A DNA stretch of 64,000 nt from Streptomyces ruber (lineage in GTDB: Bacteria; Actinomycetota; Actinomycetes; Streptomycetales; Streptomycetaceae): positions 62,001 through 126,000 of the forward strand of contig NZ_BMQK01000002.1 in the NCBI RefSeq assembly GCF_014648075.1, given 5' to 3'. Numbering within the stretch: position 1 is the stretch's first letter; the number at the start of each line of letters is the position of its first letter. The position numbers were made by a program, and so were the translations under genes. A model generated the notes under the pieces. The model saw only the letters and a program-made list of their open reading frames with translations. It was not told where the DNA came from and made no database searches. This document shows, in pieces, positions 44,964 to 53,240 of this stretch.

Positions 44964-45551
44964 ATGGCCAAGACCAGTACGACGACCCAGGGGCTGCGCG
45001 CGGCGATCGAGCGCAGCGGCTATTACCCGGCTCTCGTGGCCGAGGCGGTGGAGGCCGCCGTCGGCGGCGAGGCCATCCGGTCGTACCTGGTCCACCAGGA
45101 GACCACGTTCGACGCCAACGAGGTGCGGCGGCACGTGACCGTGCTCGTCCTCACCGGCAACCGGTTCATCGTCAGCCACACCGACGAGCAGGCCGCGGAC
45201 AGCACCTCCCCGACGCCGTACGCCACGACGTCCACCGAGTCCGTGAAGCTCGGCCGGATCTCGTCGGTCGTCCTCAGCCGCGTGGTCGCCAACCCGGAGT
45301 CGTACACGCCGGGCACGCTGCCCCGCGAGGTCGTGCTGACCATCGGCTGGGGCGCCGTCTCCCGGATCGACCTGGAGCCCGCCGCCTGCGGCGACCCCAA
45401 CTGCGAGGCGGACCACGGCTACACGGGCAACTCGACGGCGGACGACCTCAGCCTGCGCGTCAGCGAGGCCGGGGACGGTCCCGAGACGGTGCGCCAGGCC
45501 CTCGCCTTCGCCCAGGCCCTCTCCGAGGCGACCGCGGACGTCACCCGCTGA
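44964..45551 (+). CDS. DUF5998 family protein
   Basis: A 195-residue actinobacterial protein of unknown function. It is mostly beta-strand-like (RHVTVLVLTGNRFIVSHTDE, then LPREVVLTIGWGAVSRIDL), with a conserved C-terminal Cys/Asp/His cluster (ACGDPNCEADHGYTG) that could bind metal. The ATG at 44964 follows TAGGAT (44951-44956) by 7 bases and GGAGGG. Its stop overlaps the next start by one base (TGATG), so the two genes are translationally coupled. Confidence 0.85.
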   Translation: MAKTSTTTQGLRAAIERSGYYPALVAEAVEAAVGGEAIRSYLVHQETTFDANEVRRHVTVLVLTGNRFIVSHTDEQAADSTSPTPYATTSTESVKLGRISSVVLSRVVANPESYTPGTLPREVVLTIGWGAVSRIDLEPAACGDPNCEADHGYTGNSTADDLSLRVSEAGDGPETVRQALAFAQALSEATADVTR

Positions 45552-46792
45552 TGTCCCACCCGTATCCCCCCGCCGCCCATGACCGGGGGCGCTCCGCGCC
45601 CGCCCCGCCCGGCCCCGCCTGGGACGAGCCGGAACCCCTCCCCGTCGGCTCCGCCCCCGTGCCCGAGTACGGCGCGGGCTCGCTGGCCGACCTGCTGCCC
45701 ACGCTCGCCGCGGGCATGGGGGTTCCCGGCACGACCGCCGCGATATCCGAGCTGACCGCGGCCGACCGGAACTGCGTCTTCCTGATCGACGGGCTGGGCT
45801 GGGAGCAGCTGAGGGCCCACCCGGCCGAGGCCCCGTTCCTGACCTCGTTGCTCGCCTCCTCCCGCGGCGGCACCGGACGCCCGATCACCGCGGGATACCC
45901 CGCGACCACCGCCACCTCCCTGGCCTCCGTGGGCACCGGCCTGCCGCCGGGCGCGCACGGCCTCCCCGGGTACACCGTCCGCAACCCGGACACCGGTGAG
46001 CTGATGAACCAGCTCCGCTGGAACCCGTGGACGAAGCCGGACGCCTGGCAGCCGTACCCCACCGTCTTCCAGCTGGCCGACCGCGCGGGCGTGCACACCG
46101 CCCAGGTGTCGTCGCCCGCCTTCGAGCACACCCCGCTGACGAAGATCGCGCTCAGCGGCGGCACCTTCCACGGCCGGCTGACCGGCGAGGAGCGCATGGA
46201 CCTCGCGGCGGAGCAGCTCGCCGCCGGTGACCGCTCGCTGGTCTACACGTACTACGCCGAGGTCGACGGCAAGGGCCACCGCTTCGGCGTCGACTCGGAC
46301 GCCTGGCGCGGCCAGCTGATGTACGTGGACCGGCTGGTGCAGCGCCTCGCCGAACAGCTCCCGCCCCGCAGCGCCCTGTACGTCACCGCCGACCACGGCA
46401 TGATCGACATCCCGTTCGACGAGCAGCACCGCATCGACTTCGACGAGGACTGGGAGCTGCGCGCCGGGGTCGCCCTGCTGGGCGGTGAGGGGCGTGCGCG
46501 TCACGTCTACGCGCTGCCTGGCGCCCGGAACGACGTGCTGACCGTCTGGCGCGAGGTGCTGGGCGAGCAGTTCTGGGTGGCCTCGCGCGACGAGGCGGTC
46601 GCCGCGGGCTGGTTCGGGCCGGCCGTCGAGGACCGGGTGTACGCCCGCATCGGCGACGTGGTCGCGGCGGCCCACGACGACGTCCTGCTCATCGCGTCGG
46701 AGCGGGAGCCGAACGAGTCGTCGATGACCGGCAACCACGGCTCGATGACCCCGGCGGAACAGCTGGTGCCGCTCCTGGAAGTACGCACCTGA
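45551..46792 (+). CDS. Nucleotide pyrophosphatase/phosphodiesterase (alkaline phosphatase superfamily)
   Basis: A 413-residue hydrolase of the alkaline phosphatase superfamily, NPP-like. Metal and catalytic residues are visible: Asp in VFLIDGLGWEQL, the nucleophile Thr in GYPATTATSLAS, Asp/His in YAEVDGKGHRFG, Asp-His in VTADHGMID, and the final His in MTGNHGSM. No signal peptide is seen; the first 40 residues are Pro-rich. Translation is coupled to the DUF5998 gene. It probably hydrolyses a nucleotide or phosphodiester; the substrate is unknown. Confidence 0.9.
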   Translation: MSHPYPPAAHDRGRSAPAPPGPAWDEPEPLPVGSAPVPEYGAGSLADLLPTLAAGMGVPGTTAAISELTAADRNCVFLIDGLGWEQLRAHPAEAPFLTSLLASSRGGTGRPITAGYPATTATSLASVGTGLPPGAHGLPGYTVRNPDTGELMNQLRWNPWTKPDAWQPYPTVFQLADRAGVHTAQVSSPAFEHTPLTKIALSGGTFHGRLTGEERMDLAAEQLAAGDRSLVYTYYAEVDGKGHRFGVDSDAWRGQLMYVDRLVQRLAEQLPPRSALYVTADHGMIDIPFDEQHRIDFDEDWELRAGVALLGGEGRARHVYALPGARNDVLTVWREVLGEQFWVASRDEAVAAGWFGPAVEDRVYARIGDVVAAAHDDVLLIASEREPNESSMTGNHGSMTPAEQLVPLLEVRT

Positions 46793-46884
46793 CCGGTACG
46801 CCCCGCGTCCGGACGAGCACGACCCGCCACGGTCCGCGACCCGCCGCCCACCCTTCGCCTCCTCCGAAAGGTTCCCCACGTCCC

Positions 46885-47568
46885 ATGCCCGAGCTGGTGT
46901 TCTTCTCCGGAACGATGGACTGCGGGAAGTCGACGCTGGCCCTCCAGATCGAGCACAACCGCTCGGCGCGCGGTCTCCAGGGTCTGATCTTCTCGCGGAA
47001 CGACCGCGCCGGAGAGGGCAAGCTGTCCTCGCGGCTCGGACTGGTGACGGACGCCGTGGAGGTCGCGGACGGCCAGGACCTGTACGGCCACCTCGTCGAC
47101 CACCTGTCCCGGGGCGGCCGCGCGGACTACGTGATCGCGGACGAGGCCCAGTTCCTCGCCCCCGAGCAGATCGACCAGCTGGCCCGGGTGGTGGACGACC
47201 TCGGCATCGACGTCTACGCGTTCGGCATCACCACCGACTTCCGCTCCAAGCTCTTCCCCGGCTCGCAGCGCCTGGTGGAGCTCGCCGACCGGGTGGAGGT
47301 CCTCCAGGTCGAGGCCCTGTGCTGGTGCGGAGCCCGCGCCACCCACAACGCCCGTACGGTCGGCGGGCACATGGTGGTCGAGGGGGCGCAGGTGGTCGTC
47401 GGCGACGTCGACCAGTCCGGGACCATCGGCTACGAGGTGCTCTGCCGCCGCCACCACCGGCGCCGTATGACGGCGGCCACGGCCCGCGCGGGCGCGCTGT
47501 CGCCGGACGTGCTCCCGGTGGACGCGGGACCCGCCACGGAGACGTCAGCCCAGCCCGTGCACCAGTGA
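46885..47568 (+). CDS. tdk: Thymidine kinase
   Basis: Type II thymidine kinase for the pyrimidine salvage route. It has 227 residues. P-loop SGTMDCGKST is at 8-17, the Walker B-like VIADEAQFL near 85-93, and the lasso/zinc domain contains CWCGARATHNAR and EVLCRRHHRRR. The thymidine-binding segment GGHMVVEGAQVVVGD precedes the last zinc residues. A GAAAGG lies about 13 bases before the ATG. Its 3' end overlaps the convergent VOC gene by 24 bases. Confidence 0.95.
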   Translation: MPELVFFSGTMDCGKSTLALQIEHNRSARGLQGLIFSRNDRAGEGKLSSRLGLVTDAVEVADGQDLYGHLVDHLSRGGRADYVIADEAQFLAPEQIDQLARVVDDLGIDVYAFGITTDFRSKLFPGSQRLVELADRVEVLQVEALCWCGARATHNARTVGGHMVVEGAQVVVGDVDQSGTIGYEVLCRRHHRRRMTAATARAGALSPDVLPVDAGPATETSAQPVHQ

Positions 47569-48345
47569 GAACACCGCTCCCTCCGGATCGGCCACCGTCG
47601 CGACGCGTCCGTGAGCCGTGTCGCGGGCCGGTTCGAGGACACGGCCGCCGAGGTCGCACACACGGGTGACCGCCTTGTCGGTGTCGCCGACCTCGAAGTG
47701 GGTGAGCCAGTGCGCGCCGCGGTCCCGGGGGAGGGCCGTGCCGACCCCGTGGATACCGGCGACCGGACGGCCCTTGCAACGCAGGATGACACGCCCGGGG
47801 ACGGCGGGGGCGGAACCGCCCGGCTCGTCCTCGTAACCGAACACGGCCCGGTAGAACCTCGCGACGCCGGACGTCTCGCGGGTGCGGAGTTCGTGCCAGG
47901 CGGGAGCGCCGCAGACGCCCGTCGCGTCGGCGCCCCGGTGCGCCGTCGGCTGCCGGATGCCGAAGACCGCGCCCGCCGGGTCCGAGGCGAGGGCCAGACG
48001 GCCCGCACCGGCGGCGTCCAGGGGGCCCACCCCGACCGTGCCCCCGCAGTGCCGCACCAACTGGGCCGTGAGTTCGGCGTCGTCCGAGGCGAGGTAGGGG
48101 GTCCAGGCGACGGGCGGATGACGGTCGGCCGCCAGCTGCCCGATCCCGGCCACCTCGCGGCCGTCGAGCAGGGCCCGTACGTACGGCCCCGGTCGCCGCG
48201 GGCCCGGCAGGAACTCCCAGCCGAACAGCGCGCCGTAGAACTCCTGGGCCTCGGTCACCCCGTGCACCATCAGGGTCGTCCAGCAGGGCGTGCCGGGCGG
48301 ACGCGCCGTACCGTCCGGGCCGGCCGGCACCCGTGCCTCGGTCAT
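47545..48345 (-). CDS. VOC-superfamily (glyoxalase-like) two-domain protein
   Basis: A 266-residue protein of two tandem glyoxalase/bleomycin-resistance domains (about 20-130 and 145-265), each beginning with a CWTTLMV- or AWHELRT-like strand and containing the FYGALFGWEF / FYRAVFGYED pattern. The function may be a hydrolase or binding protein; the metal set is incomplete to the eye. The ATG at 48345 is chosen over a GTG six bases earlier because AAGGAA is correctly spaced for the ATG only. The gene overlaps tdk tail to tail by 24 bases. Confidence 0.85.
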   Translation of the reverse strand: MTEARVPAGPDGTARPPGTPCWTTLMVHGVTEAQEFYGALFGWEFLPGPRRPGPYVRALLDGREVAGIGQLAADRHPPVAWTPYLASDDAELTAQLVRHCGGTVGVGPLDAAGAGRLALASDPAGAVFGIRQPTAHRGADATGVCGAPAWHELRTRETSGVARFYRAVFGYEDEPGGSAPAVPGRVILRCKGRPVAGIHGVGTALPRDRGAHWLTHFEVGDTDKAVTRVCDLGGRVLEPARDTAHGRVATVADPEGAVFSLVHGLG

Positions 48346-48703
48346 CGTCACTTCCTTCTCGGCCTCTCGCGGCGGCCGTGTCGGGTCCGCTCACCGCACG
48401 CGCGTACCGCGGTTCCGCGCGCCGACGTTCCGTTCGCGTTGCCCGCACCCCGTGTCGCTGTGTCGCTCGCGCGACGCGTGGTGCGTCGGATTCCAGCCGC
48501 GCCGCGGCCGTACGGCGGCAGTTGCGGAAGGATGCCTGGATTATCGCTTCTCTTCCGCTTCGGTACGCCGTACGTGCGGTGCCGCTCAGGTGTGCGACAT
48601 GTACCCGGTACCCGGACCCCTACGTGCCGTGATCAGGTCCGCTCGGCGCGCAGAGTAGCCGGGCCGGGGCGCGGCGGCCACCCTGTGCGCAAGGATGGGG
48701 GAC
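48346..48703. other. Divergent intergenic region, VOC / sulfurtransferase
   Basis: 358 GC-rich bases containing several short CG-rich palindromes (for example around GCGCGCGAC near 48466). No gene or clear promoter was recognised. Confidence 0.4.
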
Positions 48704-49531
48704 ATGAACCCCATCATCTCCGCGTCCGAACTCGCCGACGCCCTCTCGGGCCCGCGTCCCCCGGTCGTCCTGGACGTCCGCTGGCAGCTGGGCGGCCCGA
48801 ACCTGCGGCCCGACTACGAGAAGGCGCACATCCCGGGGGCGGTCTTCGTCGATCTCGACTCCGAGCTCGCCGGTCCGGCGGGTCCCGGCGGCCGGCACCC
48901 GCTGCCCGACCTGGAGGTCTTCGGTGCCGCGATGCGGGCGGCCGGCGTCTCGGCCGACCGGGACGTCGTGGTGTACGACGGCGGGCTCGGCTGGGCCGCC
49001 GCGCGCGCGTGGTGGCTGCTGCGCTGGGCGGGGCACCCGTCGGTACGGGTGCTGGACGGCGGACTGGCCGCGTGGGAGGGGCCGTTGACCGCGGACGTCT
49101 CCCGGCCGGATGCCGGAACCTTCGAGCCCGCCACGGACGCCCTGCCGCTCCTGAACGCCGGCGCGGCCGCCAGGGTGGCCCGTGAAGGACTGCTCCTGGA
49201 CGCCCGGGCGGCCGAGCGCTATCGAGGCGACGTCGAGCCCATCGACCCGGTCGGCGGCCACATCCCGGGCGCGGTCTCCGCGCCGACCAGCGAGAACGTG
49301 GACGACTCGGGCCGTTTCCGAAGTGCCGGCGAACTCGCCGACCGCTTCAGGGCTCTGGGTGCGGCCGAGGGGGTCGCGGTGGGTGTCTACTGCGGTTCGG
49401 GTGTCTCCGCGGCCCACCAGGTCCTCGCCCTGGCCGTGGCGGGCATTCCGGCCGCCCTGTACGTCGGTTCGTGGTCGGAGTGGAGCCAGGACGGCGACCG
49501 CCCGGTGGCGACGGGCCCGGACCCGCAGTGA
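48704..49531 (+). CDS. Two-domain sulfurtransferase (3-mercaptopyruvate type)
   Basis: A rhodanese-superfamily enzyme of 275 residues with two domains. The first is inactive-looking (VVLDVRWQLGGPN, about 18-30). The second holds the active-site Cys in VYCGSGVSAAHQ, whose CGSGV loop resembles 3-mercaptopyruvate sulfurtransferase more than the CRxGxT of thiosulfate enzymes. The start at 48704 (MNPIISASELAD) is preferred because AAGGA sits 8 bases upstream; an ATG nine bases earlier is possible. It is a single gene ending in a strong bidirectional terminator. Confidence 0.9.
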   Translation: MNPIISASELADALSGPRPPVVLDVRWQLGGPNLRPDYEKAHIPGAVFVDLDSELAGPAGPGGRHPLPDLEVFGAAMRAAGVSADRDVVVYDGGLGWAAARAWWLLRWAGHPSVRVLDGGLAAWEGPLTADVSRPDAGTFEPATDALPLLNAGAAARVAREGLLLDARAAERYRGDVEPIDPVGGHIPGAVSAPTSENVDDSGRFRSAGELADRFRALGAAEGVAVGVYCGSGVSAAHQVLALAVAGIPAALYVGSWSEWSQDGDRPVATGPDPQ

Positions 49532-49558
49532 GGCCGACCGCGCCGGCCGCTCGGTGAG

Positions 49559-49591
49559 AAGGCCCGCATCGCAGTGAACGATGCGGGCCTT
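49559..49591. terminator. Bidirectional terminator, sulfurtransferase / sepH
   Basis: AAGGCCCGCATCG (49559-49571) pairs with CGATGCGGGCCTT (49579-49591) around a 7-base loop, between convergent genes. Confidence 0.9.
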
Positions 49592-49620
49592 ACGCACGTA
49601 CGAGTGAGTGGTCCTGCTCG

Positions 49621-50649
49621 CTAGTCCTGCTTCTTCCGCCGCGTACCGAACACGATCTCGTCCCAGCTCGGCACCGCCGCACGGCGTCCCGGACGGACGC
49701 CGTCCGCCTCGGCCTGGCGGTCGGTGGCGCCGATGAGCCGGTCGCGGTGGCTCCCGACCGAGCGCGGCATGAGCACGTCCGCGTAGGCGGAACCGGCCGA
49801 GGCCGCAGGCGCCGGGGGCTCCTCCGCCTCGGGCCCGGGCGCGCCCTCCTCCGGCGCCTCGGCGGGCAGTTCGGGCACGACCAGGTCGCCCCGGTAGCTG
49901 GGGACGGCCTCCAGGATGCTGGTGAGGGAGTCGCGCTCGCCCGCGCTCTCCTCGGCGGGCTCGGCCGACGGGGGCGGTGGGACGGGACGTTCCGTCTGGC
50001 GGTCCAGGGGGCGGTCGCGCGGCAGCCGTGCGATGCGGGGCACGAACGGGAGGCTGGGCTCGGCGCTGCCGAGGTCGTCGGACTCTCCGATCAGCGAGCG
50101 CGCCTCGGCGTCCACGGCCTGGACGAGGCGCCGGGGCGGATCGTACGTCCAGCTCGCGGAGTGCGGTTCACCGGCGACGCGGTAGACCAGCAGCACCTCC
50201 CAGGTGCCGTCGTCGCGCCGCCACGAGTCCCACTGGACGGTGTCCTTCTCGGCGCCGCGCAGCAGCAGCCGCTCCTGGACGGCCTCGCCGAGCTGCGGAC
50301 CCGCGGCGTTCTCCCCGGGCCTGCGGACCGGTGTCTTGCGCGCCCGCTCGGCCATGAAGGCGCGCTCGGCGAGCACGGGCCCCTCGAAACGGCGTACCCG
50401 GTCGACGGGGATGCCGGCGAGCTGGGCCACTTCCTCGGCCGACGCGCCAGCGCGTATACGTGCCTGGATGTCGCGCGGGCGGAGGTGGCTCTCCACCTCG
50501 ATCTCGATCTGCCCGAGGCGGGGACGGTCGCCGCGTACCGCGGCGCGCAGCCGCTCGTCGATCGGAAGGGTGTACTCCGTCGCGTCGGCAGCCTTGAGCA
50601 CCAGCCGTGTGCCGTCATTGGAGACGGCCACGACACGCAGTTCGGGCAT
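49621..50649 (-). CDS. sepH: Cell-division protein SepH
   Basis: Actinobacterial division protein that binds FtsZ and promotes filament assembly during vegetative and sporulation septation. It has 342 residues. The N-terminal DUF3071 domain begins MPELRVVAVSNDGTRLVLK and includes the conserved helix-turn-helix-like part (about 57-90: ARIRAGASAEEVAQLAGIPV), which is needed for FtsZ contact. A middle region with a WDSWRRDDGTWEVLLVYR block follows. The long disordered Pro/Glu-rich tail ends in a basic GTRRKKQD motif. The ATG follows GGGAGG. It is a single minus-strand gene. Confidence 0.95.
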   Translation of the reverse strand: MPELRVVAVSNDGTRLVLKAADATEYTLPIDERLRAAVRGDRPRLGQIEIEVESHLRPRDIQARIRAGASAEEVAQLAGIPVDRVRRFEGPVLAERAFMAERARKTPVRRPGENAAGPQLGEAVQERLLLRGAEKDTVQWDSWRRDDGTWEVLLVYRVAGEPHSASWTYDPPRRLVQAVDAEARSLIGESDDLGSAEPSLPFVPRIARLPRDRPLDRQTERPVPPPPSAEPAEESAGERDSLTSILEAVPSYRGDLVVPELPAEAPEEGAPGPEAEEPPAPAASAGSAYADVLMPRSVGSHRDRLIGATDRQAEADGVRPGRRAAVPSWDEIVFGTRRKKQD

Positions 50650-51121
50650 GGGGACCTCCCGGGTGGTGCCTGCCGACGTCACGTGCGTCGCTGCTTCCGC
50701 TAGTCGAGTGTGGCCTGCCCGGGTGCAGCCTGCCACAACCTTGCCGGGTTGCCCGGCGTGTCGGGCCGGGGCCCTGGGCCGCCGTTATGGCACGGTGACC
50801 AATTCGCAACGCTAAGTGATGAATCTCATCACCCTGTGCAACGATCCCCCTCCCGGCGGTCCTCCGAGGCCCCGGACGCCCTGGCAGGAGTCCGGACCCA
50901 GGGCTCGCAACAGTACTCCATTCGGGCCACTTGCGTGGATCGGCACGCCGCCGAATGTTCCGCGAGGAGAGGGAGTTGACCGTCCGAAGTGTCTCTTTCG
51001 TCATGGTCGGGTGTGGCGGAGTTCACGGAATCTCCAGAAACGGAACCAGCCGTTTCGCTCGTACGTCCCCCTCTCGTGCAATCGGACGACCAAGTACGGG
51101 AAAGGAAGGCAAGCCTCGGTA
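50650..51121. other. sepH divergent intergenic region
   Basis: 472 bases with lower GC than average. A perfect inverted repeat GTGATGA-ATC-TCATCAC is at 50816-50832. A reading frame from 50816 running into the next gene is not supported by a ribosome site or codon usage. No RNA gene was recognised. Confidence 0.5.
50816..50832. promoter_or_regulatory. Inverted repeat GTGATGA-ATC-TCATCAC
   Basis: Perfect 7-base arms with a 3-base centre lie 167 bases upstream of sepH and 290 bases upstream of the rightward gene. It has the look of a dimeric regulator site. No regulator is known to me for it. Confidence 0.4.
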
Positions 51122-51985
51122 ATGCGTGCGAAAGCGGACGATGGTGAGGAAACGGCAGCCGACGGGGGTGGGAGGAGCAGACTCGAACTGAGCCTTCCCC
51201 AGGTCGCCGGAAGCGCGGTCGCCGCGGTGGTGGCCGCCAAGTTCGCCTCGTACTTCGGCGTCTACGGGACGATCCTCGGTGCCGGCGTGGTCAGCGTGAT
51301 CGCGACCTGCGGGGGCACGGTCCTCCAGCACGTCCTCAAGCGCACCGGCGAGCAGCTGCGCGACGTCCGTGGCGCCGCGGCGCAGGCCGCGCCCGGCCGT
51401 CCGCCGGCGCCGGCGGACGGGGAGTTCGGCCGGGCGACCCTGCACCGCGCGCGGGCCGGGGGACGGCGGCGGCCCGTGATCGCCGCCGCCCTGGTCTTCG
51501 GCGTCACCATGGCCGGCATCACCACGTACGAACTGGTCTCCGGCTCCGGGCTCGGCGGCGGGAGCGGCACCACGGTCGGCAGTGCGCTGTCCGGCCACAA
51601 CAGGCCGTCGTCCCCGGACGGTCCGGGCACCTCCGACTCCCCGGACCCGACGCCCTCCGGCGGCTCCGCCGACTCCTCCGGTTCCCCGGAGGCCTCGCAG
51701 GACGGCGGATCGTCCTCCCCGGCGCCGTCCGCCACGAGCGGCGGTACACCCGGGAACGGTGTCCCCGGGGAGAGCGGGGAGAGCGGGGAGAGCGGGGAGA
51801 GCGGGGACGGCGCCGGGAGCGGTACGGAGGAGAGCGCGACGCCGGACGCCGGTGGGAGTGCCGCCGACGGTGGCGGGTCGGACGGATCCCCGGCCCCGGG
51901 CGCCTCGGCTACGAGCCCAGCACCCTCCGCAAGTAGTCGTTCTGGAAGCGCCGATCCGGATCCAGCCGGTTCCGCAGCTCCGTGA
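51122..51985 (+). CDS. Ser/Gly/Pro-rich membrane protein of unknown function
   Basis: A 287-residue protein I cannot assign. The first 65 residues contain an amphipathic or membrane segment (LPQVAGSAVAAVVAAKFASY, then GTILGAGVVSVIATCGGTVL). A second hydrophobic helix near 120-140 (RPVIAAALVFGVTMAGITTYEL) is followed by about 140 residues of Ser/Gly/Pro/Asp low complexity including a GES repeat, probably outside the cell. The ATG at 51122 has GAAGG at a longish spacing. The 3' end runs 77 bases into the convergent oxidase gene, so the true C-terminus may have been extended by loss of an earlier stop. Confidence 0.65.
   Translation: MRAKADDGEETAADGGGRSRLELSLPQVAGSAVAAVVAAKFASYFGVYGTILGAGVVSVIATCGGTVLQHVLKRTGEQLRDVRGAAAQAAPGRPPAPADGEFGRATLHRARAGGRRRPVIAAALVFGVTMAGITTYELVSGSGLGGGSGTTVGSALSGHNRPSSPDGPGTSDSPDPTPSGGSADSSGSPEASQDGGSSSPAPSATSGGTPGNGVPGESGESGESGESGDGAGSGTEESATPDAGGSAADGGGSDGSPAPGASATSPAPSASSRSGSADPDPAGSAAP
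51767..51811 (+). repeat. Tandem 9-base repeat GGGGAGAGC
   Basis: Four exact copies and a fifth variant (GGGGACGGC) encode Gly-Glu-Ser repeats in the low-complexity tail. Copy number is likely to vary between strains. Confidence 0.9.
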
Positions 51986-53240
51986 ACTCGCCGAACCGGG
52001 GGTAGACCCCGGCGAGATGGTCGGCGTCCCGGGTGTGCACCTTGCCCCAGTGCGGCCGCCCCTCGTGCGCCGTGAAGATCCGCTCGGCGGCGGTGAAGTA
52101 CGCCCGGTACGGGCTGCCCTTGAACGAGTGGACGGCGACGTAGGCGCTGTCGCGGCCGGACGCGGTCGAGAGCGTGATGTCGTCGGCGGGCGCCGTGCGG
52201 ACCTCCACGGGGAAGCTGATCCGTAAGGGGGAGCGGTCGACCATCGCCTTGAGTTCACGCAGCGTGTCCACCACCGCCGCGCGCGGAACGGCGTACTCCA
52301 TCTCCACGAAGCGCACCCGCCGCGAGGACGTGAAGACCTTGTGGGGAATGTCGGTGTACATGCGCGCGGACAGGGCGCGACTGGACATGTGTGCGATCGC
52401 GGGGATCGTGGCGGGCACGGCGCGGCCGACCCAGTTGGCCACCCGGAAGACGCCGTTGGAGAGGAACTCGTCGTCCAGCCAGCCGCGCACCCGGCCCACC
52501 GGCCGCTCGGGACCGGCGCTGCGGTTGTTGCGCTTGGTGGTGGTGTTGCCGGTGTGGGGGAACCAGTAGAACTCGAAGTGCTCGTTCTCGGCCCAGAGCT
52601 GGTCGAACTCGGCGAGGACCCGCTCCAGGCGCATCGGCTCCTCACGGGCCGTGAGCAGGAACAGGGGCTCCACGGAGAACGTGACCGCGGTGACGACGCC
52701 CAGGGCGCCGAGACCCGTCCGGGCCGCCGCGAAGACCTCCGGCCGCTCCGTGCGCGAGCAGGTGAGGACCGAGCCGTCGGCGGTGACCAGTTCGAGCGCC
52801 GTGATCTGGGCGGCGATCGCGCCCGACTCGCGGCCGGTGCCGTGGGTGCCGGTGCTGATCGCGCCGGACACCGTCTGCGCCATGATGTCGCCCATGTTCG
52901 TGAGCGAGAGCCCCTCGCGCGCGAGCGCCACGTTGAGCCGCCTGAGCGTGGTGCCGGCCCCGACGGTGACCGTCATGGCCCGCCGGTCCACCTTGTGGAT
53001 ACCGGTCAGCAGGTCGGGCCGGACCAGCACACCGTCGGTCGCGGCGGCGGCCGTGAAGGAGTGCCCGGTGCCGACGGCCTTCACCCTGAGGCCGTCCTCG
53101 GCGGCGCGCCGCACCGCCGCGGCGAGCTCCTCGACGGAGGCGGGGGTGACCTCCCGCACCGGCCGGGCCGTGACGTTGCCGGCCCAGTTACGCCATGTCG
53201 TGCTGTTCGTGGTCGTCGTCCCGCTGGCTGTGCCGTTCAA
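51909..53240 (-). CDS. FAD-dependent lactone oxidase (D-arabinono-1,4-lactone oxidase type)
   Basis: A vanillyl-alcohol-oxidase-fold flavoenzyme of 443 residues, related to D-arabinono- and L-gulono-lactone oxidases. The FAD domain has VKAVGTGHSFTAAAATDG (about 55-72) and MGDIMAQTVSGAISTGTHG (near 118). The C-terminal aldonolactone-oxidase domain ends with the family motif HWGK (in GRPHWGKVHTRDADHL) and LDPDRRFQNDYL. The TTG start is chosen because GGAGGAACCC precedes it. It overlaps the upstream MFS gene by 53 bases, implying coupled expression. The physiological substrate is unknown, probably a sugar lactone or polyol. Confidence 0.9.
   Translation of the reverse strand: MNGTASGTTTTNSTTWRNWAGNVTARPVREVTPASVEELAAAVRRAAEDGLRVKAVGTGHSFTAAAATDGVLVRPDLLTGIHKVDRRAMTVTVGAGTTLRRLNVALAREGLSLTNMGDIMAQTVSGAISTGTHGTGRESGAIAAQITALELVTADGSVLTCSRTERPEVFAAARTGLGALGVVTAVTFSVEPLFLLTAREEPMRLERVLAEFDQLWAENEHFEFYWFPHTGNTTTKRNNRSAGPERPVGRVRGWLDDEFLSNGVFRVANWVGRAVPATIPAIAHMSSRALSARMYTDIPHKVFTSSRRVRFVEMEYAVPRAAVVDTLRELKAMVDRSPLRISFPVEVRTAPADDITLSTASGRDSAYVAVHSFKGSPYRAYFTAAERIFTAHEGRPHWGKVHTRDADHLAGVYPRFGEFTELRNRLDPDRRFQNDYLRRVLGS

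Noticed and set aside
50816..51121. N-terminal extension of the Ser-rich protein starting at 50816
   Set aside because: It runs through a palindrome and low-GC intergenic DNA, lacks a ribosome site, and has non-coding composition.
51767..51811. Short direct repeats resembling a CRISPR array
   Set aside because: The units are 9 bases, contiguous, in frame and coding for GES; there are no spacers.
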